The position numbers and the translations under genes are program-made. A stretch of 64,000 nucleotides of DNA from CALBPI01 sp039033995 (GTDB lineage: Bacteria; Pseudomonadota; Gammaproteobacteria; Steroidobacterales; Woeseiaceae). The stretch lies in assembly GCA_039033995.1 (NCBI GenBank), contig JBCCBP010000002.1, positions 124,001 through 188,000 on the forward strand, read 5' to 3'. A model generated the notes under the pieces. That model did not search any database. It worked only from the letters and a program-made list of their open reading frames with translations, and had not been told where the DNA came from. Below are positions 42,714 through 52,460 of this stretch, piece after piece; the first letter of the stretch is position 1; each line of letters opens with the position of its first letter.

Positions 42714-43922
42714 TTACACACGCTCGATAATGGTCGCGGTTCCCATGCCACCGCCGATGCAGAGATTGATCAGAGCGGTGCTTTGCTCGCGCCGCTCCAA
42801 TTCGTCGAGTACCGTGCCGAGAATCATCGCGCCGGTCGCGCCGAGCGGATGACCCATTGCGATCGCGCCACCGTTGACGTTGATCTTGTCGTGATCGATG
42901 TCGAGCTTGTGCATAAACAGCAGCACAACCGACGCAAACGCTTCGTTCAGCTCAAACAGGTCTATGTCCGACGTACTCATGCCGCAGCGCTTCAACACCT
43001 TTTCGGCGGATGGCGCTGGGCCCGTCAACATGATTGTCGGATCGGTGCCAATCGACGAGAAACCTTTAATTTTCGCCCGCGGTTTCAGGCCGAGCGCATC
43101 GCCGATCTCCTTGCTACCGATCAACACACCGGCTGCCCCGTCGACGATACCGCTCGAGTTGCCGCCTGTGTGCACGTGATTGATACGTTCTACTTCCGGG
43201 TACTTCTGTAGCGCGACCGCATTGAAGCCAGCTTGCTCACCGGGAATCGCGAACGCTGCATTAAGATTCGCCAAGTCGTCCCTGGTCGTACCGGGGCGCA
43301 TATGCTCATCACGGTCGAGCAGCGTCATGCCGAGCTGATCTTTGACAGGCACCACCGAACGATTGAAGTATCCGCTCTCCCATGCATGAGCGGCACGTGC
43401 CTGACTAGCGACGGCGTAACCATCGACGTCATCGCGACTAAAGCCCCACTTTGATGCGATCAGATCGGCACCGATACCCTGCGGCGCAAAATACGTGTCG
43501 TAAGCAACCCGTGGATCGGCCGCCATCGCGCCTGAGTCCGAACCCATCGGCACGCGTGACATACATTCCACGCCACCACCGATCGTCAGGTCAGACTGAC
43601 CGGCCATCACCTGGGCAGCAGCGGTGTTAATCGCTTCAAGGCCAGATGCACAAAAGCGGTTGAGCTGCTTGCCCGGCACCGATTGATCATAACCGGACGT
43701 CAACACAGCGGCGCGTGCAATGTTGGCCCCTTGTTCACCGACCGGTGATACACAACCGAGCACAACGTCGTCCAGGTAAGACGTATCGAGTTCGCTGCGC
43801 CCTGCTAGTGCCGACAACATCTGTGCGGTCAAATTGACGGGAGTAACAGAATGCAGCGAGCCATTCGCTTTGCCGCGACCTCGCGGTGTACGTACATGAT
43901 CATAGATATAGGCTTCAGCCAT
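42714..43922 (-). CDS. Acetyl-CoA acyltransferase (thiolase)
   Basis: A 402-residue thiolase. The nucleophilic Cys91 is in NRFCASGLEAIN, His358 in GGAIAMGHPLGATGA and Cys388 in INLCIGGGMG, the complete catalytic set. It cleaves 3-ketoacyl-CoA with free CoA at the end of each beta-oxidation turn. It lies between the TetR gene (32 nt) and the FadJ-like gene (35 nt) in one operon. Chain-length preference is not readable. Confidence 0.93.
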   Translation of the reverse strand: MAEAYIYDHVRTPRGRGKANGSLHSVTPVNLTAQMLSALAGRSELDTSYLDDVVLGCVSPVGEQGANIARAAVLTSGYDQSVPGKQLNRFCASGLEAINTAAAQVMAGQSDLTIGGGVECMSRVPMGSDSGAMAADPRVAYDTYFAPQGIGADLIASKWGFSRDDVDGYAVASQARAAHAWESGYFNRSVVPVKDQLGMTLLDRDEHMRPGTTRDDLANLNAAFAIPGEQAGFNAVALQKYPEVERINHVHTGGNSSGIVDGAAGVLIGSKEIGDALGLKPRAKIKGFSSIGTDPTIMLTGPAPSAEKVLKRCGMSTSDIDLFELNEAFASVVLLFMHKLDIDHDKINVNGGAIAMGHPLGATGAMILGTVLDELERREQSTALINLCIGGGMGTATIIERV

Positions 43923-43954
43923 GAGCGTGTCCTCTATTCGAGCGTGTCTAAAGT

Positions 43955-44605
43955 TCAGGCTGGGTGGCCGACGGTGAGTCGGTCGCGCAGCGATTGTTTG
44001 AAACTGATCTGAATGTCATCAAACCGAACCGCCACCGGGTTCAGTAGCCAGATGTAGGTGACGCCAGCGATATGCGCAACATACTGGGTTGCTTCGGCCA
44101 GTGGCGATACGTGATCCAGAATACTGCCATTGTCGATACCGTCCTGTATCCAACGCTCCGCATCGGCGATTTGTCGCTGAAATGCTGTCTTTGCAAGCCC
44201 ACGTAACTCGGAGGATGGCTCAGCGCCTGCGTAATACAGAATATGCAGCACCCGGATATCTTCTGGTGAGTCGCTGACAAAACGATAATACGCATCGGCC
44301 GCGCTACACAGAGCATCGATTCCGGTCTGGCCATCGACGGCCCGCTCGAGGTAAGTCACCCAGCGTCGGTGGATGTTCGACGACACCTCCTGAAACAAGC
44401 CGGCTTTCGAACCATAACGGTAAGTCGCGAGCCCGCGACTATAACCCGCACGCTCACCGATAGCGGCGAGCGTCGTCCCGTCAATCCCACGTTCCAGGAT
44501 CAGGGTTTGTGCAGCCGCGAGCATCGCGCGATCAGAGATCGCCGTGCGCTCAGCTTGCGTCTTCGGTGTATCAGCGCTGTCGCCCAGCTTGGAGTCAGAC
44601 CGCAA
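43955..44605 (-). CDS. TetR-family regulator of the beta-oxidation operon
   Basis: A 216-residue TetR/AcrR protein. The N-terminal HTH is ERGIDGTTLAAIGERAGYSRGLATYRYGSKAGLF (residues 38-71), followed by a helical ligand domain. The start is TTG at 44605 with a GGGGGG run as the ribosome binding site. It opens the thiolase-FadJ-isomerase-dehydrogenase operon and is divergent from the P450. An inverted repeat at 44658-44672 between them is a good candidate operator, so both directions may be controlled by an acyl-CoA ligand (inference). Confidence 0.9.
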   Translation of the reverse strand: MRSDSKLGDSADTPKTQAERTAISDRAMLAAAQTLILERGIDGTTLAAIGERAGYSRGLATYRYGSKAGLFQEVSSNIHRRWVTYLERAVDGQTGIDALCSAADAYYRFVSDSPEDIRVLHILYYAGAEPSSELRGLAKTAFQRQIADAERWIQDGIDNGSILDHVSPLAEATQYVAHIAGVTYIWLLNPVAVRFDDIQISFKQSLRDRLTVGHPA

Positions 44606-44657
44606 TGCGCCCCCCGCATACGTCAGGATTCAGGCCGTAACGGTGCCGAAAAAAATA

Positions 44658-44672
44658 CTTGTTGTCAACAAG
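44658..44672. promoter_or_regulatory. Inverted repeat between TetR and P450 genes
   Basis: CTTGTTG-t-CAACAAG is a perfect 7-bp inverted repeat in the divergent intergenic region, about 53 nt upstream of the regulator start and 116 nt upstream of the P450 start. It is the likely TetR operator. Confidence 0.6.
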
Positions 44673-44787
44673 CAAGTGTGGTGGACTTGGCATTGGCGAG
44701 GTCGCCGATGCGGGTTTTGTCATCAAACCAAAGCGACAAACCACATCAACTTCGCCCACACAAGAATATTGCATTCAGGAGCTTACA

Positions 44788-46152
44788 GTGACTTCCCAGA
44801 CTGCCTCTAGACAGACGCCCAGCGATATTCCAGTTGCAGACAATAGTGTATTGCATATTCCGGGGGTGGACGGGCTGCCCTATTTCGGTGTTGCGCGGGA
44901 GTTTTTGGCCAATCCGCGCGCACTCAATCGCCGATTGAAAGCAACCTATGGCCCGGTCTATCGAACGCGCTTCCTCGGACAACGCACTGTCGCTCTGACT
45001 GGCGCTGAGGGCTTGCAGCTCGTGATGCTGGACCGCGACAAGAATTTCTCCAGTCAGAAGGGCTGGCACCATTCGATCGGTCACCTGTTTTTCCGCGGGC
45101 TCATGCTGCTCGATTTTGACGAGCACCGCTACCACCGTCGCATCATGCAGGCAGCCTTCAAACGCGATGCTCTGGCTGACTATATGAGCATGATGCACGA
45201 TGTGACCGCAGCGGGTATCTCGCAATGGCGAGAACAACCCGACTTCCGCTTCTACCGCGCCATAAAGCAGCTCACACTGGACAATGCGGCGCTCGCTTTC
45301 CTGGGTTTGCCGCTAGGGCCGGAAGCGACACGGCTCAATCAGGCCTTTGTCGACACCGTAGCGGCCAGCCTTGCGCTGGTTCGTGTCCCGGTGCCGGGTC
45401 TAGCCATGTGGCGCGGTCTGCGTGCTCGCAAGATGCTTTGCGCGTTCTTCGAGAGTCAGGTTGAAGCACGGCGTGCCTCTGAGAAGACCGATATGTTCAC
45501 ACGGCTATGCCACGCGACGGATGACGATGGTCGGCACTTCAGCAATGAAGACATCGTCGACCATATGATTTTTCTGATGATGGCCGCCCATGACACCGTC
45601 ACGAGTTCATTGACCACTGCTGCTTTCGGACTGGCGACGGCACCCGAATGGCAACAGCGCCTGCGCGAAGAGGCGAGCTTCGCCGATGGTCGTCCGCTAC
45701 ACCACGATGATCTCGCCGCACTGCCGCAGCACGAGTGGCTCTTCAATGAAGCCCTACGGATGTGGGGCCCGGTGCCATTCATTCCACGCCGTAGCGTCAG
45801 GTCATTTGAGTTTGAGGGCTACACGATTCCGGCGAACGTACAAATCGGTATATCGCCGGACAGCGCGCACTACGACGAGCGGTTCTGGAGCCAGCCAGAA
45901 CGGTTCGATCCGCAACGCTTCTCGCCGGAACGCGCTGAGCACAAGTCGCATCCTTTCGCTTTCGCGCCGTATGGAGGCGGCGCCCACAAATGCATCGGCA
46001 TGCACTTTGCCCAGAACCTGGCGAAGGTGGTGCTGCGAGAACTCGTCAGTCAATACGACATCAGTGTTGCTCCCGGCTATCAGCTAGACATGCAGCCGAT
46101 CCCGATTCCCAAACCCAAAGACGACCTGCCGCTTCAGTTAAAACCACGCTAG
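44788..46152 (+). CDS. Cytochrome P450
   Basis: About 454 residues starting at GTG 44788 with AGGAG 6 nt upstream. The oxygen-activation segment MMAAHDTVTSS (I-helix), the ExxR motif in NEALR and the haem site FAPYGGGAHKCIG with Cys402 are all present. It is soluble and needs an external ferredoxin and reductase, which are not encoded next to it. Divergence from an acyl-CoA operon and its regulator suggests hydroxylation of a lipid or terpenoid substrate that feeds beta-oxidation (inference). The family number cannot be given from sequence alone. Confidence 0.92.
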   Translation: MTSQTASRQTPSDIPVADNSVLHIPGVDGLPYFGVAREFLANPRALNRRLKATYGPVYRTRFLGQRTVALTGAEGLQLVMLDRDKNFSSQKGWHHSIGHLFFRGLMLLDFDEHRYHRRIMQAAFKRDALADYMSMMHDVTAAGISQWREQPDFRFYRAIKQLTLDNAALAFLGLPLGPEATRLNQAFVDTVAASLALVRVPVPGLAMWRGLRARKMLCAFFESQVEARRASEKTDMFTRLCHATDDDGRHFSNEDIVDHMIFLMMAAHDTVTSSLTTAAFGLATAPEWQQRLREEASFADGRPLHHDDLAALPQHEWLFNEALRMWGPVPFIPRRSVRSFEFEGYTIPANVQIGISPDSAHYDERFWSQPERFDPQRFSPERAEHKSHPFAFAPYGGGAHKCIGMHFAQNLAKVVLRELVSQYDISVAPGYQLDMQPIPIPKPKDDLPLQLKPR

Positions 46153-46205
46153 CACCGCGTGCTGGCCTGCGCACGCCGACCGCCGTGCGAGCCAAACCGC
46201 CACGC

Positions 46206-46988
46206 CTAGAGACTATTGCAGCGATGCCCGCCGTCGACGGTGATCGTGGTGCCAGTCATGAAACTGCCCGCAGGGCCTGCCAACAACAGTAGGGCACCAT
46301 CGAGCTCCGTCAAATCACCGGGACGCTGCATCGGGATGCGCTTCATCAGCTTTCCGGCTAAAGGTGTATCAAAAAAGGCCCGATTGATATCGGTCACAAA
46401 GAAACCGGGCGCAATCGCGTTGACACGGATGCCATGTCGCACCCACTCCAGTGCGAGCGACTCGGTCAGTCGGATGACCCCCGCCTTGGCCGCGGAATAG
46501 GCAGACAGCATCGGTTGTAGGCGCATGCCGAGAATCGATGCGATATTGACGATGGCACCCGGTCTTTCGGCTGCACGCATCGCTCGTGCGGCAGCCCGTG
46601 CCACACGAAACACGCCGTTCAGATTTGTTTCAATCACCGCATCGTAATCATCGTCGGGAAAGTCGATCGCGAAATGCTCGCGTGAGATACCGGCGTTGTT
46701 GATGACGATATCAGGCACCGCAGAGGCTTCGATCGCCTGCGCAAATGCACTATCGACGCTCTCGGTGTTGGTGACATCCATCGCGACACAGACGGCACGG
46801 GACTGGCTGGACTCCGCGATCAGGGCCTGGGTTTCTTCAAGCTTCTCGACGCGCCGTGCCGCCAGAATGACATCAGCACCCGCCTCGGCCAGCGTCAGCG
46901 CAAACTGTCTTCCAAGACCTGAACCTGCGCCGGTCACGAGCGCCGTGCGGCCCGTCAGGTCATTCATTGCCGCAATACGATCATTCAT
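46206..46988 (-). CDS. Short-chain dehydrogenase/reductase (acyl-CoA operon)
   Basis: A 260-residue SDR beginning at ATG 46988, which overlaps the thioesterase stop as ATGA. VTGAGSGLGRQ (residues 18-28) binds the cofactor, NNAG is conserved, and YSAAK holds the catalytic Tyr and Lys; the C-terminus TITVDGGH is typical of FabG-like enzymes. Coupled to a thioesterase and a crotonase gene, it may oxidise a 3-hydroxyacyl or alcohol intermediate. The cofactor preference is not certain (ARR after strand 2 suggests NADP). Confidence 0.9.
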   Translation of the reverse strand: MNDRIAAMNDLTGRTALVTGAGSGLGRQFALTLAEAGADVILAARRVEKLEETQALIAESSQSRAVCVAMDVTNTESVDSAFAQAIEASAVPDIVINNAGISREHFAIDFPDDDYDAVIETNLNGVFRVARAAARAMRAAERPGAIVNIASILGMRLQPMLSAYSAAKAGVIRLTESLALEWVRHGIRVNAIAPGFFVTDINRAFFDTPLAGKLMKRIPMQRPGDLTELDGALLLLAGPAGSFMTGTTITVDGGHRCNSL

Positions 46989-47449
46989 GCTGTTTCCTCG
47001 TTGTCCGTCGAAGTCGTCGGCCGTGGTCTGAGTTTGAAACTGCACTGGCCGGTTGCGCAGAGTTGCTCCTCTGGGTCGCTCGATAGCGACGGATCAAGCA
47101 CTTTGGATTCGGTGAAGACGACACTGCGTGTTCGGCGCACAACTCGACCCTCTGCAACCAACAGATCGCCGGTCACCGCGCGCAGAAAGTTAGTCGCTTG
47201 TGTCATTGTGATCGAGACCATCGGTTGCTCAAGGCCCGCATGCGCCGAAAACGCACCTGCGATGTCGAGCATCGACATAATGATGCCGCCATGCGCCATC
47301 TGCATGGTATTGGTATGAATGCGCTCCAGCGGCATCTGCAAGCGGACGAAGTCGGGCTCGTGCGCTGCGACGCCGAACCCGAGAAAGTCCAGAAACGACC
47401 CCTCATAGCCGAGGATACCCATGTCGGCAGGCGTGAGTAGTCGCGTCAT
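46985..47449 (-). CDS. PaaI-like hotdog thioesterase
   Basis: A 154-residue hotdog-fold protein of the PaaI/YdiI type: HTNTMQMAHGGIIMSMLDIAGAFSAHAG at residues 45-72 is the active helix region. It hydrolyses acyl-CoA esters, possibly to release CoA from dead-end intermediates. Its start overlaps the stop of the crotonase by 4 nt and its stop overlaps the SDR start by 4 nt, so the three form a tightly coupled operon. Confidence 0.85.
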   Translation of the reverse strand: MTRLLTPADMGILGYEGSFLDFLGFGVAAHEPDFVRLQMPLERIHTNTMQMAHGGIIMSMLDIAGAFSAHAGLEQPMVSITMTQATNFLRAVTGDLLVAEGRVVRRTRSVVFTESKVLDPSLSSDPEEQLCATGQCSFKLRPRPTTSTDNEETA

Positions 47450-48201
47450 TTGAGGAACTCCGCCAGCCGCGTGTTGCTGTCATCGATGCGGTAGTGCGAG
47501 CGCGACTCAAAAGCGACTCCATCGGCGAGAGAGGTATCGAACGTCTGCCGCCACAAGTCCTTGTAGGCTGCAATAGCACCAGCACTATTACTACAGATTT
47601 GGGCAACACGCTCTGCGACCAATGTATCGAGCGCGTCTCGCTCTGCGATGGCATTGGCGAGCCCCCACTCGAGCGCTTCGGCGGCGCCAAACACGGCCGC
47701 GGTCAGACTCAATTCCCGCGCACGGGTTACGCCGATCTTGCGCGGTAGACGTTGCGACATACCCCAGGTCGGGCGCAGCCCCCACTTGGCGTGAGTGTCA
47801 CCGAGCTTAGCACCGGTCGCGATGTAGACGAGATCGCATGCCAATACGACTTCCAGTGCGCCGGTGAAACAATGACCATTCACTTTGGCGATCACAGGTT
47901 TTGGCATCGACTCTATACTTTCAATCGCCGCACGCGCCGGCACATCCAGCAAATCGCCGACCATGCCATCCACGATCGGTGCACCATTCAGTGATTTCAG
48001 GTCGACACCGGCCGAAAAGGCACGGCCGCTGCCTGTTAGCACAACCGCCCTCACACGCTCATCGTCGGCCGCCGCTGCCAGCGCTTCTGCCAAATCTTTA
48101 AGCATCACCGGTGTCAGTGCATTCAATGCATCCGGTCGATTGAGTGTGATTGTCGTCACGCCCTCCGCGTGATGTGTCAGCAATTGCTGCGTTGCGCCCA
48201 T
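47446..48201 (-). CDS. Enoyl-CoA hydratase-like crotonase
   Basis: A 251-residue crotonase with the CoA oxyanion-hole segments AFSAGVDLK (62-70) and GHCFTGALEVVLACD. The first hydratase glutamate is kept (GALE), but the second position is Ala in DTHAKWGL, so the reaction may differ from simple hydration. It opens the three-gene crotonase-thioesterase-SDR operon and is transcribed in the same direction as icmF, 37 nt upstream. Confidence 0.87.
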   Translation of the reverse strand: MGATQQLLTHHAEGVTTITLNRPDALNALTPVMLKDLAEALAAAADDERVRAVVLTGSGRAFSAGVDLKSLNGAPIVDGMVGDLLDVPARAAIESIESMPKPVIAKVNGHCFTGALEVVLACDLVYIATGAKLGDTHAKWGLRPTWGMSQRLPRKIGVTRARELSLTAAVFGAAEALEWGLANAIAERDALDTLVAERVAQICSNSAGAIAAYKDLWRQTFDTSLADGVAFESRSHYRIDDSNTRLAEFLK

Positions 48202-48237
48202 GACTACTCCCCGTGAATCGGCACGAGTGTAGCAGTG

Positions 48238-51200
48238 TTACATGTTGCGGCGATACTCACCGCCAACTTGATACAACGTGGATGACACGTCACCCAGCGA
48301 GCAGTACTGCACGACGTCGATCAGCGTCTCGAAAATGTTGTCGCGACGGCGCGCGACCTCCGCGAGGTGCTCCAATGCACGCTGACGAAAACTCGCCCCG
48401 TTCTGCTGAAAGTCTCGCAATGATGCGATCTGCTGGTGTTTCTCAGCATCGGTCGAGCGCATCAATTCGAGCTCATGGATTTCATCCTCCTGGCCCGGCG
48501 GCGGCAGAAACGTGTTGACGCCGATCAGCGGCAGACTACCGTCGTGTTTCTTGCTTTCGTAGTACAGGCTCTCATCCTGGATCTTCCCGCGCTGATACAT
48601 CGTATCCATAGCGCCAAGCACACCACCGCGTTCGGAAATACGGTCGAATTCCTGATAGACCGCCTCCTCCACGAGATCGGTTAATTCGTCGATCACGTAC
48701 GCGCCCTGAAGTGGGTTCTCACAGAAATTGAGTCCCAACTCGCGGTTGATGATCAGTTGAATCGCGACTGCGCGACGAACGGATTGCTCCGTCGGCGTGG
48801 TGATCGCCTCGTCAAAAGCATTGGTATGCAAGCTATTGCAGTTATCGAACAGGGCGTACAAGGCTTGGAGCGTAGTACGAATATCGTTAAAGCTGATTTC
48901 CTGAGCGTGCAGGCTACGACCCGATGTCTGAATGTGGTATTTCATCATCTGACTGCGCGGGCTTGCGCCATAGCGTTCGCGCATTGCCCGAGCCCAGATG
49001 CGACGCGCGACACGCCCGATCACCGCGTATTCCGGGTCCATGCCATTCGAGAAGAAAAACGACAAGTTCGGCGCGAAGTCATCGATGCTCATGCCGCGAG
49101 ACAAATAGTATTCGACGATCGTAAAACCATTCGATAGCGTGAATGCCAACTGACTGATCGGATTCGCACCGGCTTCAGCGATATGGTAGCCGCTGATCGA
49201 GACACTGTAGTAATTGCGCACCTCGTGATCGATAAAGTATTGCTGCACGTCACCCATCATCTTCAGCGCAAACTCGGTTGAGAAAATGCACGTGTTCTGT
49301 GCCTGATCCTCCTTCAGGATATCGGCTTGCACCGTGCCCCGGACGTGCTTTAACGTGCGCTTCTTGATCGTCTCGTAGGTGTTGGCATCGACGACCTCAC
49401 GACCGGGTATGCCCAGTAATCGCAAACCCAACCCATCATGCCCTTCAGGCAGTTCGCCGTCATACGAGGGCCGTTTCTTGTCGCCAAACCAGGCCTCGAT
49501 GCGCGCGTCAGCTTTGGCCCAGCCATCGTTCTCTTCGAGATGCCGCTCGATCTGCTGATCGATGGCCGTATTCATGAAAAACGCGAGGATCATCGGTGCC
49601 GGACCGTTGATCGTCATTGACACGGATGTGGTCGGTGCACACAGATCAAAACCCGAGTAGAGTTTTTTCATATCGTCCAGCGTCGCGATGGAGACGCCGG
49701 AGTTTCCGACCTTGCCGAAAATGTCGGGACGCTCGTGCGGATCCTCTCCGTATAGCGTGACCGAATCGAACGCGGTCGACAATCGCGCTGCTGGCTGCCC
49801 GAGTGACAGGAAATGAAAACGGCGGTTGGTACGCTCCGGTGTGCCTTCGCCAGCAAACATACGAATAGGGTCCTCGCCTTCCCTGCGGTAAGGGTACACA
49901 CCAGCGGTGTACGGATAAGTGCCCGGCAGATTTTCCTGTAACAAAAACCTGAGTTGCTCTGACCAACTGTCCATCGACGGTGCCGCAATTTTTGGTACAC
50001 GCTGATGACTGAGTGTCTCGCGATAGTTATCGCCGCTGATCTCTTTGCCGCGAACGGTGTAACTGTAGCGATCGCGCTGGACGCTTGCACGTCGCTCCGG
50101 CCACGATTGCAGCGCGCCGACCGCAGACGGATCGAGTGCGCCGATTGCCTCCTGATAGCGCTGACGCAACACGAGCAAAGACGCATCAACGGTACCGGGA
50201 TCAGTCAACGCGTTCGCGGAATATCTCTCGAGGGGCTCAGGCAACGCCGGGTCTTCCAGTGCCTTCAGTGCGGCATACAGATGTTGCGCCTGGCCGGCCG
50301 CTTCTGCTTGCACGCTGACCGAACGATTGATATCGCGGCCCTGCTCCGAGATTTCAGCCAGATAACGATTGCGCGCTGCTGGAATCAACGCAGTAGCGCG
50401 AGGTTCCCGTGGCCCATCGGGTAACGCGACCGACCAGCGCTCGGCATCGAGCTGCAATTTATCGGCCAGCAACTCACACAACCGCGAGAACATGTAAGTT
50501 AACCCAGGGTCGTTAAACTGGCTGGCGATCGTCGGAAATACTGGTACCGCATCATCGGCCGCGGAAAACTGCAAGCGGTTCCTGCGCCATTGCTTGCGAA
50601 TATCACGCAGGGCGTCCTCCGCTCCACGCTTGTCATATTTGTTCAGTACGACGAGATCTGCGTAGTCCAGCATGTCGATCTTCTCGAGCTGACTCGCCGC
50701 ACCATAATCCGAAGTCATGACGTACATCGAGAAGTCCACCAGGTCGACAATTTCGCTGTCGCTTTGTCCGATGCCGGCCGTCTCGACGACGATCAGATCG
50801 AAACCGGCACTCTTCAGAAACGCGACCGCATCACCGAGCATCTCACTGGTTGCCAAATGTTGTCGCCGCGTCGCAATCGATCGCATGTAAAGCGTTTCCG
50901 CGCGTAGCGTATTCATGCGAATACGGTCGCCCAGCAATGCGCCGCCGGTGCGGCGGCGTGTCGGATCGACAGCCACGACCGCGATGCGACGCTCCGGGAA
51001 GAAATGCGTAAAGCGATTCAGAATTTCGTCGGTGACACTGGACTTACCCGCACCGCCAGTGCCGGTGATACCGATGACGGGCACACTGGCTGCCATCGAC
51101 CACTCGCGGCGCAGCCGCGCCAGCGTCTCATCATCGTATGCGCCAGCTTCAAGAGCCGAAATGGTCTCCGCAATGACAGCGGGTTCGGAAACCGTCGCGG

Positions 51201-51693
51201 TGCCCGCAGGCAATTGCCGACGCCGCTCGATGCGTGCGTCAAGTGTTTGCTCAATGAGGTCATCGATCATCGCATCGAGACCCAGTTGCATCCCGTCGTT
51301 TGGGTGATAAATACGGGCGACACCGTAGTCCATCAACGCACGGATTTCCTCGGGGGTAATCGTGCCGCCCCCACCGCCGAACACCTGAATATGTTCAGCG
51401 CCCTGTTCGCGCAGCATATCCACCATGTAGCGAAAATACTCGTTGTGGCCACCCTGGTAACTGCTGATGGCGATGCCGTCGGCATCCTCCTGAATTGCTG
51501 CACGCACGACGTCGGCCACACTGCGATTGTGGCCAAGGTGAATCACCTCTGCGCCTTTCGATTGAATGAGTCGGCGCATGATATTGATGGCGGCATCGTG
51601 GCCATCGAATAAGGACGCCGCTGTAACGAATCGCAGCGGCGTTTTTGCGAGGGGCTCGACGTTACCGGTGACAGACTCAGCGTTCGCGCTCAT
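48238..51693 (-). CDS. icmF: Fused isobutyryl-CoA mutase IcmF
   Basis: About 1151 residues in three parts. Residues 20-150 form the B12-binding domain with DGHDAAINIMRRL (His32 the cobalt ligand). Residues 200-520 form the MeaI-type G-protein chaperone with P-loop GTGGAGKSS from 211. The C-terminal half is the mutase with YPYTAGVYPYRR and MFAGEGTPERTNRRFHF, matching IcmF rather than methylmalonyl-CoA mutase. It interconverts isobutyryl- and n-butyryl-CoA, and in some species pivalyl- and isovaleryl-CoA. The ATG at 51693 has GGAG 7-8 nt upstream. A TetR gene is divergent, with a palindrome between them. Confidence 0.95.
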   Translation of the reverse strand: MSANAESVTGNVEPLAKTPLRFVTAASLFDGHDAAINIMRRLIQSKGAEVIHLGHNRSVADVVRAAIQEDADGIAISSYQGGHNEYFRYMVDMLREQGAEHIQVFGGGGGTITPEEIRALMDYGVARIYHPNDGMQLGLDAMIDDLIEQTLDARIERRRQLPAGTATVSEPAVIAETISALEAGAYDDETLARLRREWSMAASVPVIGITGTGGAGKSSVTDEILNRFTHFFPERRIAVVAVDPTRRRTGGALLGDRIRMNTLRAETLYMRSIATRRQHLATSEMLGDAVAFLKSAGFDLIVVETAGIGQSDSEIVDLVDFSMYVMTSDYGAASQLEKIDMLDYADLVVLNKYDKRGAEDALRDIRKQWRRNRLQFSAADDAVPVFPTIASQFNDPGLTYMFSRLCELLADKLQLDAERWSVALPDGPREPRATALIPAARNRYLAEISEQGRDINRSVSVQAEAAGQAQHLYAALKALEDPALPEPLERYSANALTDPGTVDASLLVLRQRYQEAIGALDPSAVGALQSWPERRASVQRDRYSYTVRGKEISGDNYRETLSHQRVPKIAAPSMDSWSEQLRFLLQENLPGTYPYTAGVYPYRREGEDPIRMFAGEGTPERTNRRFHFLSLGQPAARLSTAFDSVTLYGEDPHERPDIFGKVGNSGVSIATLDDMKKLYSGFDLCAPTTSVSMTINGPAPMILAFFMNTAIDQQIERHLEENDGWAKADARIEAWFGDKKRPSYDGELPEGHDGLGLRLLGIPGREVVDANTYETIKKRTLKHVRGTVQADILKEDQAQNTCIFSTEFALKMMGDVQQYFIDHEVRNYYSVSISGYHIAEAGANPISQLAFTLSNGFTIVEYYLSRGMSIDDFAPNLSFFFSNGMDPEYAVIGRVARRIWARAMRERYGASPRSQMMKYHIQTSGRSLHAQEISFNDIRTTLQALYALFDNCNSLHTNAFDEAITTPTEQSVRRAVAIQLIINRELGLNFCENPLQGAYVIDELTDLVEEAVYQEFDRISERGGVLGAMDTMYQRGKIQDESLYYESKKHDGSLPLIGVNTFLPPPGQEDEIHELELMRSTDAEKHQQIASLRDFQQNGASFRQRALEHLAEVARRRDNIFETLIDVVQYCSLGDVSSTLYQVGGEYRRNM

Positions 51694-51744
51694 AGGGAAA
51701 CTCCGGCGGTGCGGTGAAGACTCGATCAAAACCGATTGGCATAC

Positions 51745-51764
51745 GTTTTAATGTACATTAAAAC
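51745..51764. promoter_or_regulatory. 20-bp perfect palindrome in icmF/TetR divergent promoter
   Basis: A perfectly self-complementary 20-mer, GTTTTAATGT with ACATTAAAAC, lies 52 nt before the icmF ATG and 94 nt before the TetR ATG. The length and placement are those of a TetR operator controlling both genes. Confidence 0.75.
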
Positions 51765-51857
51765 CCGATATTGCGAAACTAGTATCATATGAAACCGATA
51801 GCTCGGGCGCGATATGTTTGTCGATACTTATGAATCCAGTGCCAGGCGGGGCCGTCC

Positions 51858-52460
51858 ATGAAACGACTGCCCTCCAACACCGAAGCGTACAGCGCGAAAC
51901 GCGAACGTTTGTTGCGCGCAGCGGCCGCCTGTTTCAATGAAAGTGGTTATAGTGGTACCTCGCTCAAAGATATTGCACGACACCTTAATCTGACCGATGC
52001 CGCAGTGTATTACTACATCGATGGAAAGCCTCAGCTCGTCTATGAATGTTATCTGCGCGCAGTAAGAGCCGGTCAATCCGCTATGCAAACGGCTCTGCAA
52101 ACCGACGCTGATCATTACGCAAAGGCCATCACCTATATTCGCGAACATGTGACGGAGCTCTGCGGACCTAACGGACCGTACGCGATCATGAGTGAAATTC
52201 CATCACTGGCGCCCACCCATCGGGAAGAAATCCTGGCCTTATCGCGGGCGCATAGTCTGCAATTCGAGACGCTACTGGAATCTGGTATCAAAGCAGGTCA
52301 TATTCGCGCGTGTGACGTGCGCATGACGGGTAACGCAATCATGGGCGCCATCAATTGGATACCGAAATGGTTCCGTGGCGACGAAGCGCTGGCCAGCCAA
52401 ACTATCGCGACGTTCCCTGACATTCTCATGCGAGGCCTGAAATGCGATACAGCCTGTTAA
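51858..52460 (+). CDS. TetR-family regulator next to icmF
   Basis: A 200-residue TetR protein. The HTH is SGYSGTSLKDIARHLNLTDAAVYYYIDGK (residues 28-57), and the rest is a helical ligand domain (FETLLESGIKAGHIRA). It is divergent from icmF and shares the intergenic region with a perfect 20-bp palindrome. It therefore probably represses icmF and itself, released by an acyl-CoA (inference). Its 3' end overlaps the MipA-like gene by 19 nt. Confidence 0.9.
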   Translation: MKRLPSNTEAYSAKRERLLRAAAACFNESGYSGTSLKDIARHLNLTDAAVYYYIDGKPQLVYECYLRAVRAGQSAMQTALQTDADHYAKAITYIREHVTELCGPNGPYAIMSEIPSLAPTHREEILALSRAHSLQFETLLESGIKAGHIRACDVRMTGNAIMGAINWIPKWFRGDEALASQTIATFPDILMRGLKCDTAC

